Below are positions 36,153 through 47,648 of a DNA stretch of 64,000 nucleotides, piece by piece. Each line of letters begins with the position of its first letter. The first letter of the stretch is position 1. The stretch comes from Streptomyces klenkii (GTDB lineage: Bacteria; Actinomycetota; Actinomycetes; Streptomycetales; Streptomycetaceae). Below the pieces are notes generated by a model, which saw only the letters and a list, made by a program, of their open reading frames with translations, was not told where the DNA came from and searched no databases. The stretch covers positions 496,001 through 560,000 of the forward strand of contig NZ_RBAM01000002.1 in NCBI RefSeq assembly GCF_003626645.1, given 5' to 3'. Position numbers and translations under genes: made by a program.

Positions 36153-38458
36153 AAGCTCAGCTTCCAGCTGTTGATCGTGCCGGTGTCGGACGCGTACACG
36201 TCCTGCACCGAAAGCTTCCACGTGCCGGGCGCCGAGACCGCCGACGCGTCGACCGTGTACGTCTCCTTCACGTCCTCCGCGGAGTCCCAGGAGTCCGTGT
36301 CCTTCAGCCGCCACGTCTTGCCGTCGGGCGCGACGAGGTCGATCCGCAGGTCACCGCGGTAGGTGTGGGTGATGTTCACGTCCACCTTCAGGGCGGCGGA
36401 GCCGTTGCCGCTGCGCGTGACGACGATCGGCGAGGTCACCGCGGCGCCCGCGTCCGGGATGGCGACGGGGGCCGTGCTCTCGAAGACGCTGCCGCCGCCC
36501 GTGGCGTTCACGGTCCACTTGAAGGACGCGCTGCCGGACTTGCCGGCGGAGTCCTTGACCGTGACGGTCACGTTGCTGGTGCCGGTGGTGGTCGGCGTGC
36601 CGGAGATCAGGCCGGTGGAGGCGTTGATCGACAGGCCGGCGGGCAGGCCGGTGGCCGCGTAGCTCAGGGAGCCGGCGGTGCCGCTGGTGGCCTTGATCTG
36701 CAAGGAGACGGCGGTGTTCACGATGCTCGTCTGGTCGCCGGGGGCCGTGACGTTGACCCCGGTCCCGGGCGTGGCCCGGCTGCCGACGTTGATCGCGGCC
36801 CACGCGTTGGCCGCGTTGTTGTACGTGTCGCTGCCCACGCCGAAGAGCTCGCCCGCGGCCCACAGCGTCGCCTCGCGCGCCCCGGCGTAGTCGGTCGTGG
36901 ACTGCATGCGCCCGGTGAGCGCCTTGAACCAGATCTTCGCGGCGTTGTCGCGGCCGATGCCGGTCACGGGCAGGCCGTCGGAGGTCGGGGAGTCGTACGA
37001 GACGCCGTTGACCACCTTGGCGCCGCTGCCCTCGGAGGCGAGGTAGAACCAGTGGTTGGCGGGGCCGGACGAGTAGTGCACGTCGAGGCCGCCGAGGCCC
37101 GAGTACCAGGCGTCCTTGGAGCGGCCGTCCTTGCTGGGCTTGTCCATGTAGCGCAGCGGGGTGCCGTTGCCGTTGATGTTGATCTTCTCGCCGACGAGGT
37201 AGTCGCCCGGGTCGCTGGGGTTGTCGGCCCAGAACTCGACCGCGGCGGCGAAGATGTCGGAGGTGGCCTCGTTGAGGCCGCCGGACTCGCCCGCGTAGTT
37301 GAGGTTGGCGGTGGCCGCGGTGACGCCGTGCGTCATCTCGTGCGCCGCCACGTCGATCGAGGTGAGCGGCTTGGCGTTGCCGGAGCCGTCGCCGTACGTC
37401 ATGCAGAAGCAGTCGTCCGACCAGAACGCGTTGACGTAGTTGCTGCCGTAGTGGACGCGGCTGTACGCGCCGACGCCGTCACCGCGGATGCCGGTGCGCC
37501 CGTGCACGTTCTTGTAGTAGTCCCACGTCAGCTGGGCGCCGTACTGCGCGTCCACGCCGGCGGTGGCCGCGTCGCTGGTGGTGCCGTTGCCCCAGACGTC
37601 GTCGGCGTCGGTGAAGAGCGTGCCGGTGCCGGAGGAGCCGCGGTTGAGGTTGTACGTCTTGTGGCCGCCGCGCGTGGTGTCGTTGAGCTGGTACGAGCCG
37701 CCCGACTGCGAGGTGCCGATGGTGACGCGGCCGCTGTACTGGCTGTTGCCGGTGCCCTGCTTGACGCCCTGGAACTCGAAGAGCTTCTCGCCCGTGCGCG
37801 CGTCCGTGATGACGTGCAGCGCGTTGGGGGTGCCGTCCTCCTGGAGGCCGCCCACGACGGTCTCGTACGCGAGGACCGGCGTGCCCTTCGCCGCCCAGAC
37901 GATCTTGCGGGGCGCCTTGTCGGCCTTCGTGGCCTTCGAGCCCTGCGCGCCGGCGGCCTTCAGGGCCTGCTTCTCGGCGGAGGAGGCGGCGAGCGACGGC
38001 GTGGTCGTCGCGATCGCCAGCCGGGCCTTGGTCGCCTTGGCGACGCTCTTGAGGCTGCCGCTCCTGGCCGTGTCGACGACGAGGTCGCCGCCGAGGACGG
38101 GCAGGCCCTCGTACGTCCGCTCGTAGCGGGTGTGCACGGTGCCGTTGACGTCCCGGACGACGTCCTTGACGACCAGCTTCTCCTGCGGGCCGAGGCCGAG
38201 CGCCCGGGCGGTCTCCGCCTTCGCCGCCTCGGCCTGCCGTATGAGCTCGGCGCGCTGTGCGGGGGTGAGCTTGGCGGGCAGGGCGCCGGGGTCGGCCTTG
38301 GCGATGAGCTGGCGCGGGGCGCTGCCCGCGGCGGACGAGCCGGCCGAGGCGCTGCCGGTCTGCGTGCCGACGGCGAGCATCGCCGAGACGGCTACCAGCG
38401 CGCCGGCGGCGACGGCTCTCTTCTTGGGGGAGCGTCTGGTCTGGGGGGTGGGTCTCAC
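36149..38458 (-). CDS. Secreted M4-family (thermolysin-like) zinc metalloprotease
   Basis: A 769-residue secreted protease. The signal peptide is about 1-38 (RRSPKKRAVAAGALVAVSAM then an Ala-rich end). FTP and PepSY propeptide domains follow (about 50-270). The M4 catalytic domain has zinc ligands His373 and His377 in HEMTH, Glu374 catalytic, and Glu397 in GGLNEATSD. The 24-residue offset equals that of thermolysin (142/166). His461 in DVHYSSGPANHW matches the transition-state His. The C-terminus adds an Ig-like domain (LPAGLSINASTGLISGTPTT) and a P/Homo-B domain (HTYRGDLRIDLVAPDGKTW). The GTG start has AAGGAG 5 bases upstream. Confidence 0.94.
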   Translation of the reverse strand: MRPTPQTRRSPKKRAVAAGALVAVSAMLAVGTQTGSASAGSSAAGSAPRQLIAKADPGALPAKLTPAQRAELIRQAEAAKAETARALGLGPQEKLVVKDVVRDVNGTVHTRYERTYEGLPVLGGDLVVDTARSGSLKSVAKATKARLAIATTTPSLAASSAEKQALKAAGAQGSKATKADKAPRKIVWAAKGTPVLAYETVVGGLQEDGTPNALHVITDARTGEKLFEFQGVKQGTGNSQYSGRVTIGTSQSGGSYQLNDTTRGGHKTYNLNRGSSGTGTLFTDADDVWGNGTTSDAATAGVDAQYGAQLTWDYYKNVHGRTGIRGDGVGAYSRVHYGSNYVNAFWSDDCFCMTYGDGSGNAKPLTSIDVAAHEMTHGVTAATANLNYAGESGGLNEATSDIFAAAVEFWADNPSDPGDYLVGEKININGNGTPLRYMDKPSKDGRSKDAWYSGLGGLDVHYSSGPANHWFYLASEGSGAKVVNGVSYDSPTSDGLPVTGIGRDNAAKIWFKALTGRMQSTTDYAGAREATLWAAGELFGVGSDTYNNAANAWAAINVGSRATPGTGVNVTAPGDQTSIVNTAVSLQIKATSGTAGSLSYAATGLPAGLSINASTGLISGTPTTTGTSNVTVTVKDSAGKSGSASFKWTVNATGGGSVFESTAPVAIPDAGAAVTSPIVVTRSGNGSAALKVDVNITHTYRGDLRIDLVAPDGKTWRLKDTDSWDSAEDVKETYTVDASAVSAPGTWKLSVQDVYASDTGTINSWKLSF

Positions 38459-38953
38459 GCTGACTCCTTCTGCGAGGCAGATCAGGCAGAACAGAAACAG
38501 GTGGAGCTGGGGGCCGGTCGATCCCGGCCGGGGTTCCGGGCCGATGAATCCGATGGGTCCGATGAATCCGGTGGGTCCGGCGGGTGCGGCGGGTGCGGTG
38601 GAGCGGCGGGTGCGGTGAAACGTGATGGAGCGCTGCGCTTCCCCGTGTGCGGTGGCCGCCGGGTGCTGCCGGTCGGTGCCGCAGGACGGGAACGAGAGGC
38701 GTGGGGCCTCGGGGGAACAGCAGGCATGCACGTGCCGATGGAGCGGGGAACGCGGCCGGCGCGCGGCGGCGGTGCCGTGGGGAAGCCGCGCATCAGTGGA
38801 GGGAAGAGTGCCATCGCGGGCATGTACGTGTCAGGAGTCCGGAGGCAAGTTGGCCGGAATCCGTCCGTTGACGAAAGACCGACGTCCGCATAGCGGTACG
38901 GGCCCGCCGTGGGGGCGAGCCCGTACCGCCGGGTGCGCAATTCCCGTGAACCG
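38459..38953. other. 495-bp region upstream of the protease
   Basis: No gene is supported. It contains two near-identical 18-bp units, ccgatgaatccgatgggt (38541-38558) and a 17/18 copy (38559-38576), running into ggcgggtgc repeats. It also holds the leader of the protease transcript and the ABC exporter terminator (38893-38929). The repeats are in frame with the protease on the minus strand but lie upstream of its ribosome site. Confidence 0.6.
38893..38929 (-). terminator. Terminator of the ABC exporter operon
   Basis: Perfect 11-bp arms gcggtacgggc (38893-38903) and gcccgtaccgc (38919-38929) with a 15-base loop, 25 bases beyond the stop of the minus-strand ABC gene. Confidence 0.8.
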
Positions 38954-40813
38954 TCAGGCCAGGCTGTCGCGCCACGCCCGGTGCAGATCCGCGAACCGGC
39001 CCGTGCCCGCGATCAGCTCCGCCGGGGAGCCGTCCTCCACCACGCGCCCCCCGGCCATCACCAGGACGCGGTCCGCGATCTCGACCGTCGACAGCCGGTG
39101 CGCGATGACCACCGCCGTGCGGCCGCGCAGCACCGTGGCCATCGCGCGCTGCACCGCCTGCTCGCCCGGGATGTCGAGCGAGGACGTGGCCTCGTCCAGG
39201 ATGAGCACCGCCGGGTCGGCGAGCAGCGCCCGCGCGAACGCCACCAGCTGGCGCTGGCCCGCGGAGATGCGGCCGCCGCGCTTGCGCACGTCCGTGTCGT
39301 AGCCCTCCGGCAGGGCCGCGATGAAGTCGTGCGCGCCGATCGCCTTCGCCGCCTGCTCGATCTCCGCCCGGGAGGCGCCGGGGCGGCCGATGGAGATGTT
39401 CTCCGCGACGGTGCCGGAGAACAGGAACGCCTCCTGCGTCACCATCACCACCCCGCGCCGCAGCTCCGGCCCGCCGAGCGCGTCCAGCGGCACGCCGTCG
39501 AGGAGCACCCGGCCCTCAGTGGGGTCGTAGAAGCGGGCCAGGAGCTTGGCGAGCGTGGACTTGCCGGCGCCCGTCGAGCCCACGACCGCGACCGTCTGGC
39601 CGGCGCGCAGCGTCAGGTCGAAGCGGGGGAGGATCTCGCCGCCCGTGCGGTAGGCGAAGCGCACCCCGTCGAAGACGACCTCGCGGCCGGGCATACCGGA
39701 CCGCGGCTCCGGCAGCGCCTTCGGCTCGGCGGGCTCGGGCACGCCCGGCCGCTGCGCGAGCAGGCCCGCGATCTTGTCGAGCGAGGCCGCCGCCGACTGG
39801 TACGAGTTGAGGAACATGCCCAGCTGGTCGATCGGGTCGTACAGCCGCCGCAGGTAGAGCACCGCCGCCGCGAGCACGCCCAGCTCCAGGCCGCCGCCGG
39901 CCACCCGGTACGCACCCCACAGGACGATCGCCGCCAGCACCACGTTGGCCACGAGGCGGGAGAGGAAGACGTAGCGGGCCATCTCCAGCATCGCCCCGAC
40001 GTTGGCGTGCTTGTGCTCCTCGTTCAGCTTCGCGAAGTGGCTCTCGTTGGCGCGCTCGCGGCGGAACGCCTGGACCGGCCGGATGCCGTTCATGGTCTCG
40101 GTGAACTTCACGATCACCGCGGCGATCGCCGTGGACCGCTCGCGGTAGACCGACCGTGCACGCCGGTCGTACGAGCGCATCAGCAGCCGGAGCGGCACGA
40201 ACGAGAGCACGGCCACGGCGCCGATGCCCCAGTCCAGATAGAGCAGGGTGACCGAGATGTACACAACGGCCAGGCAGACCCCTATGAGCTCCTGGAGGCC
40301 GTCGTTGATGAGCTCCCGGATCGACTCGACGTCCGTGGTCGCCCGGGAGATGAGCCGCCCCGAGGTGTAGCGCTCGTGGAAGTCGACGCTGAGCGACTGG
40401 GCGTGGCGGAAGATGCGGCCGCGCAGGTCGAGCAGCACGTTCTGGCCGATGCGCGCCGAGAGGCGGATGAACGCGTACTGCAACAGGCCCGCGGCCAGGG
40501 CGCTCACCACGTAGGCGACGCCGACGGCGATCAGCGGGCCGTAGTCGCCCCGGCGGACGGCCGGCACGCCCCGGTCTATGGCGACGGCCACGAGGAGCGG
40601 GCCCGCCTGGACGGCGGCCTGCTGGAGCAGCAGCACGAGGGCGCTGAGCCGGAGGCGGCCGCGGGCGGGGGCGAGCAGCGAGCGCAGCAGTGCCCGGGAG
40701 GCCCCCTTGGGGGCGGGCAGCACGTCCTTGTCGAAGGGGTCGTCCGGTGCGGCGGAGGCCCCGGGGGCCGTCTGCTGCGGCCCGGTGGTGGTCTGGTCGG
40801 TGGCGGTGGTCAT
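38954..40813 (-). CDS. ABC exporter half-transporter, catalytically canonical subunit
   Basis: A 619-residue fusion of a six-helix membrane domain (about 50-350) and a nucleotide-binding domain. Walker A is VVGSTGAGKSTLAKLL, the Q-loop VMVTQEAFLFSG, the signature ISAGQRQLVAFARALL (Ala in place of the usual second Gly), Walker B VLILDEATSSLD with catalytic Glu, and the H-loop VIAHRLST. It starts by a 4-base overlap with the upstream ABC gene, so the two form a heterodimer. It probably exports a lipid, peptide or drug; the substrate is not readable. Confidence 0.93.
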   Translation of the reverse strand: MTTATDQTTTGPQQTAPGASAAPDDPFDKDVLPAPKGASRALLRSLLAPARGRLRLSALVLLLQQAAVQAGPLLVAVAIDRGVPAVRRGDYGPLIAVGVAYVVSALAAGLLQYAFIRLSARIGQNVLLDLRGRIFRHAQSLSVDFHERYTSGRLISRATTDVESIRELINDGLQELIGVCLAVVYISVTLLYLDWGIGAVAVLSFVPLRLLMRSYDRRARSVYRERSTAIAAVIVKFTETMNGIRPVQAFRRERANESHFAKLNEEHKHANVGAMLEMARYVFLSRLVANVVLAAIVLWGAYRVAGGGLELGVLAAAVLYLRRLYDPIDQLGMFLNSYQSAAASLDKIAGLLAQRPGVPEPAEPKALPEPRSGMPGREVVFDGVRFAYRTGGEILPRFDLTLRAGQTVAVVGSTGAGKSTLAKLLARFYDPTEGRVLLDGVPLDALGGPELRRGVVMVTQEAFLFSGTVAENISIGRPGASRAEIEQAAKAIGAHDFIAALPEGYDTDVRKRGGRISAGQRQLVAFARALLADPAVLILDEATSSLDIPGEQAVQRAMATVLRGRTAVVIAHRLSTVEIADRVLVMAGGRVVEDGSPAELIAGTGRFADLHRAWRDSLA

Positions 40814-42702
40814 CGCCGGCCTCCCTCGTGCCGTGCGTACGGGGCGTCCGCCGGGCCGTCCCGGTCCTCGTCGCCCGCCATGAGGAGGGCGTACTCCCGG
40901 CTGGTGTGCAGCAGTTCGTGATGGGTGCCGACGGCGGCGATGCGGCCCCCGGAGAGCAGGGCCACGCGGTCGGCGAGCATGACCGTGGACGGGCGGTGGG
41001 CGACGACGAGGGCGGTCGTGCCGGCCAGCACCTCGCGCAGGGCCGCCTCCACGAGCGCCTCGGTGTGCACGTCGAGCGCGGACAGCGGGTCGTCCAGGAT
41101 GAGGAAGCGCGGGTCGCCGACGACGGCGCGGGCGAGCGCGAGCCGCTGCCGCTGGCCGCCGGACAGGCTCAGGCCCTGCTCGCCGACCTGGGTGCGGGTG
41201 CCCTCCGGGAGGGAGTGCACGAAGCCGGCCTGGGCGACCTCCAGCGCGCGCCGCAGCTCGGCCTCGCCGCCGCCGTCGGCGCCCATCAGCACGTTCTCCC
41301 CGACGCTCGCGGAGAACAGCGTCGGGTCCTCGAAGGCCACGGAGACCAGCTCGCGCAGGCGCTCGCGCGGCATGGCCGCGATGTCCCGGCCGTCCAGGGT
41401 GATCCGCCCGGACGTCGCCTCGTGGAGGCGGGGGATGAGGGCCGTCAGGGTCGTCTTGCCGCTGCCCGTGGTGCCGACGAGGGCCATCGTCTCGCCGGGC
41501 CGGATGTGCAGGTCGACGCCCTCCAGGACGGGCGGGGCGTCCGCCGGGGCGTCGGGATAGCGGAAGCCGACGCCCTCCAGGCGCAGGCCGGTTCTCTCCC
41601 GCGACGCCTTGTGCGGCGTCTTCGCCGGCGTCTTGGGCGGCGTCTTCCGCGACGGCGCGTCCTCGTCCCGGGAGGAGGCGTCCTCCTGCCGCGGGGCGGG
41701 GGTGTCCATGACCTCGAAATAGCGATCGGCGGCCGTGGCCGCCTCGTTGGAGATCGCGATCAGGAAGCCCATCGACTCCACCGGCCAGCGCAGCGCCAGG
41801 GCCGTCGACAAGAACGCCACCAGCGTGCCGGCCGACAGCTCGCCGTCGGCGACCTGGAGCACGCCGAGCACCAGCGCCGCGCCGATCGCCAGCTCCGGCA
41901 GGCTCATGATGAACGCCCAGAGCAGCCCCAGCAGGTGGGCCTTGCGCAGCTCGGTGCCGCGCAGCCGGCCCGCGAGCGCGGCGAAGGCCTTCTCCTGGCC
42001 GCGGTGCCGGCCGAAGCCCTTGATGATGCGGATGCCGAGCACGCTCTCTTCGAGGACCGTGGCGAGATCGCCGGACTGGTCCTGGGCGGTGCGCGCGGCC
42101 CGGGAATAGCGATCCTCGAAATACGCGCAGAGGATCACCAGCGGCACCACCGGGGCGAGCAGCACCAGCCCCAGCACCCACTGCTGTATCAGCAGGACGA
42201 CGAAGCCCGCCACGATCGTCGCTCCGTTGACCAGCAGGAAGGTCAGGGGGAAGGCGAAGAAGATGCGCAGCAGCGTCAGGTCCGTGGTGCTCCGCGAGAG
42301 CAGCTGGCCCGAGGCCCACCGGTCGTGGAAGGCGACCGGCAGCCGCTGGAGGTGCCGGTAGAGGTCCGCCCGCATGTCCGCCTCGACCCGCGCGAGCGGG
42401 CGCGCGGTGAGGAACCGGCGCGCCGCGAACAGCGACGCCTCCAGCAGGCCGAGCAGGAGCACCAGCCCGCCGCCCAGCCACACGCCGGACGGGTCGCCGC
42501 CGGCGACCGGGCCGTCCACGATCCACTTGAGTGCGAGCGGGATCGCGAGGCCGGCGCAGGAGGCGACGATCGTCACCGCCGCGGCCGTGACCAGCCTGCC
42601 GCGCACGGGGCGCACGTAGGGCCACAGGCGCAGCAGCGAGCGGACGGCGGAGCGGCTGCCGTCCGGACGGGCGGGTTCGGGGGGTTCCTGGGTCTCTGTC
42701 AT
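40810..42702 (-). CDS. ABC exporter half-transporter, degenerate-site subunit
   Basis: A 630-residue partner of the overlapping downstream gene. The membrane domain is about 25-320, then comes a Lys/Pro-rich linker (about 335-365), then the ATPase. Walker A is LVGTTGSGKTTLTALI and the signature is canonical LSLSGGQRQRLALARA. The Walker B ends FLILDDPLSALD, with Asp where catalytic Glu is expected, and the Q-loop has FEDPTLF instead of a Gln. This is the pattern of heterodimeric exporters with one consensus and one degenerate ATP site. No clear ribosome site precedes the ATG. Confidence 0.92.
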   Translation of the reverse strand: MTETQEPPEPARPDGSRSAVRSLLRLWPYVRPVRGRLVTAAAVTIVASCAGLAIPLALKWIVDGPVAGGDPSGVWLGGGLVLLLGLLEASLFAARRFLTARPLARVEADMRADLYRHLQRLPVAFHDRWASGQLLSRSTTDLTLLRIFFAFPLTFLLVNGATIVAGFVVLLIQQWVLGLVLLAPVVPLVILCAYFEDRYSRAARTAQDQSGDLATVLEESVLGIRIIKGFGRHRGQEKAFAALAGRLRGTELRKAHLLGLLWAFIMSLPELAIGAALVLGVLQVADGELSAGTLVAFLSTALALRWPVESMGFLIAISNEAATAADRYFEVMDTPAPRQEDASSRDEDAPSRKTPPKTPAKTPHKASRERTGLRLEGVGFRYPDAPADAPPVLEGVDLHIRPGETMALVGTTGSGKTTLTALIPRLHEATSGRITLDGRDIAAMPRERLRELVSVAFEDPTLFSASVGENVLMGADGGGEAELRRALEVAQAGFVHSLPEGTRTQVGEQGLSLSGGQRQRLALARAVVGDPRFLILDDPLSALDVHTEALVEAALREVLAGTTALVVAHRPSTVMLADRVALLSGGRIAAVGTHHELLHTSREYALLMAGDEDRDGPADAPYARHEGGRR

Positions 42703-42764
42703 CAGGAGTGAGACTACGGTTCACCACTGACAATGCTCACGTGGTTTTTGCCCTCAAGGCCCGC

Positions 42765-45155
<2,391 letters not shown>

Positions 45156-45509
45156 GTCTTCGCCTCCGGCGGCTCGCGGGCAGCGCGCCGGGCGCCCGGC
45201 GTCCCGTGCCGGGCGGCGGCGGTCCTCGTCCTTGCCCCCAGTTCTGCCCAGAAGCAAGCGCGCGCTCACCGGGTCGTACCCGCGGTCAGCCCGGCACGGA
45301 GCACCCGGGTGGCCGGATTATGATGCTCACCTTCAGCCACAGGGATCACCTCCGCCGCATATCTCGTACCACCGTTCCCATTTGGGACCGAACGGTGACA
45401 TTGCACGGGTCTGCGGCGCCGGAGCCCTGTGGTTGTCTATCGCCAGCGCGTGAGCCGCGCTTCGGGGGCGCCGCGTGGCCGCGGGCCGTGCGAGGGGAGA
45501 CAACCGATT
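45156..45509. other. 354-bp divergent region between glgX and the L,D-transpeptidase
   Basis: No gene is supported. It contains a 26-bp inverted repeat (ACCGTTC 45371-45377 and GAACGGT 45390-45396, 12-base spacer). Just downstream is an envelope-stress-like element on the plus strand, GAAC (45390) with TCT 16 bases on. The region upstream of 45300 is GC-rich leader of glgX. Confidence 0.45.
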
Positions 45510-46757
45510 TTGAACACACAGCTGATACCCGGCAGGCGCGCAGCCCGCCGCCGGGGGCTGTTCGCGCTGCTGCTCGGCGCGCTGATGCTGCTGGTCACCG
45601 CCTGTGGCGGCGGTGACGACGGCGGGAAGAAGGGCGGGGCCGCGAAGGTCCCGGACGGCCCGTCGGAGGCCGTCGTGGCCATCACTCCGGACGACGGCAC
45701 CAAGAACGTCGAGACGTCCGGCAAGCTCAAGGTGACCGCGGACAAGGGCACCCTGACGTCGGTCAAGGTCGCCGACGCCAAGGGCCGCACGGTCGAGGGC
45801 AAGGTCAGCGGCGACGGCAGGTCCTGGGAGCCGACGGCGCACCTCGGCGCCTCCACCCAGTACACGGTCGACGCGCTGGCCAAGGACAAGGACGGCCGCC
45901 CGTCGGCCAAGCACGCGTCCTTCACGACACTCACGCCGCAGAACACCTTCGTCGGCTACTTCACGCCGGAGGACGGCAGCACGGTCGGCGTGGGCATGCC
46001 CGTATCGATCAATTTCAGCCGGGGCATCACCGACCCCAAGGCCGTCGAGCGGGCCATCAAGGTGACCGCCCAGCCGGCGGTCGAGGTCAAGCCCCACTGG
46101 TTCGGCAACGACCGCCTCGACTTCCGTCCCGAGAAGTACTGGGCGGCCGGCACCAAGGTGACGGTCGACCTCAACCTCGACGGCGTCCAGGGCCGCGAGG
46201 GCGTGTACGGCTCGCAGACGAAGACCCTGAAGTTCACCGTCGGCCGCAGCCAGGTCAGCACGGTCGACGCCAAGTCCCACCAGATGGTGGTCGAGCGCGA
46301 CGGCAAGGTCTTCAAGACCATCCCGATCTCCGCCGGCGCCCCCGCCAACCCCACCTACAACGGCCAGATGGTCATCAGCGAGAAGCACGACGTGACGCGC
46401 ATGAACGGCGCCACCGTCGGCTTCACCAAGGGCGACGGCAAGGGCGAGTACGACATCCCGGACGTGCCGCACGCGATGCGCCTGTCCACGTCGGGCACCT
46501 TCCTGCACGGCAACTACTGGTCCGGCTCCGGCACCTTCGGCTCGGAGAACGCCAGCCACGGCTGCGTGGGCCTGGAGGACGAGCGCGGCGGCGGCGACCC
46601 GAACACGCCGGCCGCCTGGTTCTACAGCAACTCGCTCATCGGTGACGTCGTGATCGTCAAGAACTCCGACGACAAGATGATCAAGCCGGACAACGGCCTC
46701 AACGGCTGGAACCTGCCGTGGTCGGAGTGGGGCAAGAGCAGCCCCCAGGCCGACTGA
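45510..46757 (+). CDS. L,D-transpeptidase lipoprotein (YkuD domain, Ldt type)
   Basis: A 415-residue cell-wall enzyme forming 3-3 crosslinks in peptidoglycan. The signal peptide RRGLFALLLGALML ends in lipobox LVTAC (Cys about 30). Two Ig-like domains (about 50-255, FTPEDGSTVGVGMPVSINFS) precede the YkuD domain (about 258-380). The YkuD domain has FLHGNYW and the catalytic motif SHGCVGL with Cys352. The C-terminal W-rich tail (NGWNLPWSEWG) is typical of actinobacterial Ldt. The TTG at 45510 is preferred because GGGGAG lies 11 bases upstream and the signal peptide begins there; upstream GTG codons exist. It acts outside the membrane. Confidence 0.92.
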   Translation: MNTQLIPGRRAARRRGLFALLLGALMLLVTACGGGDDGGKKGGAAKVPDGPSEAVVAITPDDGTKNVETSGKLKVTADKGTLTSVKVADAKGRTVEGKVSGDGRSWEPTAHLGASTQYTVDALAKDKDGRPSAKHASFTTLTPQNTFVGYFTPEDGSTVGVGMPVSINFSRGITDPKAVERAIKVTAQPAVEVKPHWFGNDRLDFRPEKYWAAGTKVTVDLNLDGVQGREGVYGSQTKTLKFTVGRSQVSTVDAKSHQMVVERDGKVFKTIPISAGAPANPTYNGQMVISEKHDVTRMNGATVGFTKGDGKGEYDIPDVPHAMRLSTSGTFLHGNYWSGSGTFGSENASHGCVGLEDERGGGDPNTPAAWFYSNSLIGDVVIVKNSDDKMIKPDNGLNGWNLPWSEWGKSSPQAD

Positions 46758-46771
46758 GCCGACGGAAACGT

Positions 46772-46803
46772 CTCTTCACCTCTTCACCTCTTCACCTCTT
46801 CAC
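46772..46803. repeat. Four perfect 8-bp tandem repeats
   Basis: CTCTTCAC is repeated four times without variation (46772-46779, 46780-46787, 46788-46795, 46796-46803), in the gap after the L,D-transpeptidase stop. It is a simple-sequence tract prone to slippage and unusual for its AT content here. Confidence 0.95.
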
Positions 46804-46812
46804 CCGGTGCCT

Positions 46813-46850
46813 GCGGCCCGGTGCGCTTGTGACCGAGTGCACCGGGCCGC
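46813..46850 (+). terminator. Terminator hairpin after the L,D-transpeptidase
   Basis: Perfect 12-bp arms gcggcccggtgc (46813-46824) and gcaccgggccgc (46839-46850) with a 14-base loop. It lies 18 bases upstream of the leaderless promoter of the next gene. Confidence 0.8.
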
Positions 46851-46880
46851 ATGCGGTTAACCGGCACTAACCTGGGCTTC

Positions 46881-47648
46881 ATGACTGTGCATCTTGAGGT
46901 TGCCGACGGCGTGGGCACCGTCCGCCTGGACCGCCCGCCGATGAACGCGCTCGACATCGCCACCCAGGACCGGCTCCGCGAGCTCGCCGAGGAGACCACC
47001 CGCCGCGACGACGTCCGGGCCGTCGTCCTGTGGGGCGGCGAGAAGGTGTTCGCGGCCGGCGCGGACATCAAGGAGATGCAGAAAATGGACCACGCCGCGA
47101 TGGTGGCGCGGTCCCGCGGGCTCCAGGACTCCTTCACCGCCGTCGCCCGCATCCCCAAGCCCGTCGTCGCCGCCGTCACCGGCTACGCCCTCGGCGGCGG
47201 CTGCGAGCTCGCGCTCTGCGCCGACTTCCGGATCGCCGCCGACAACGCCAAGCTCGGCCAGCCCGAGATCCTGCTCGGCCTGATCCCCGGCGCCGGCGGC
47301 ACCCAGCGGCTGTCCCGCCTGATCGGCCCGTCCAAGGCCAAGGACCTCATCTTCACCGGCCGTCAGGTCAAGGCCGACGAGGCCCTCTCCCTCGGCCTGG
47401 TCGACCGCGTCGTGCCCGCCGCCGAGGTGTACGAGCAGGCGCACGCGTGGGCGGCGCGGCTCGCCGCCGGTCCCTCGACGGCGCTGCGCGCCGCCAAGGA
47501 GGCCGTGGACACCGGTCTGGAGACCGACATCGACACCGGCCTCGCCATCGAACGGAACTGGTTCGCCGGGCTGTTCGCGACCGAGGACCGCGAGATCGGT
47601 ATGCGCAGCTTTGTCGAGGACGGACCGGGTAAGGCCAAGTTCGTCTGA
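46881..47648 (+). CDS. Enoyl-CoA hydratase/isomerase
   Basis: A 255-residue crotonase-fold enzyme adding water to 2-enoyl-CoA in fatty-acid or amino-acid breakdown. The oxyanion-hole segments are KVFAAGADIKEMQ and GYALGGGCELALCADFRIA. The two catalytic acidic positions fall in LGQPEILLGLIPGAGGTQRL. The C-terminal helix ends EDGPGKAKF. No ribosome binding site is seen; TAACCT (46868-46873) ends 7 bases before the ATG, which indicates a leaderless message. It is apparently monocistronic. Confidence 0.93.
   Translation: MTVHLEVADGVGTVRLDRPPMNALDIATQDRLRELAEETTRRDDVRAVVLWGGEKVFAAGADIKEMQKMDHAAMVARSRGLQDSFTAVARIPKPVVAAVTGYALGGGCELALCADFRIAADNAKLGQPEILLGLIPGAGGTQRLSRLIGPSKAKDLIFTGRQVKADEALSLGLVDRVVPAAEVYEQAHAWAARLAAGPSTALRAAKEAVDTGLETDIDTGLAIERNWFAGLFATEDREIGMRSFVEDGPGKAKFV

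Noticed and set aside
36059..38893. 944-codon plus-strand frame opposite the M4 protease
   Set aside because: Antisense shadow with no recognisable domain.
38868..38896. TTGACG followed by TAGCGG as a plus-strand promoter
   Set aside because: The -10 is poor, no plus-strand gene follows, and the site overlaps the ABC exporter terminator.
38954..42733. Single 1259-codon ABC exporter fusion
   Set aside because: The upstream half is an out-of-frame shadow; the real first subunit is in another frame and ends by a 4-base overlap.
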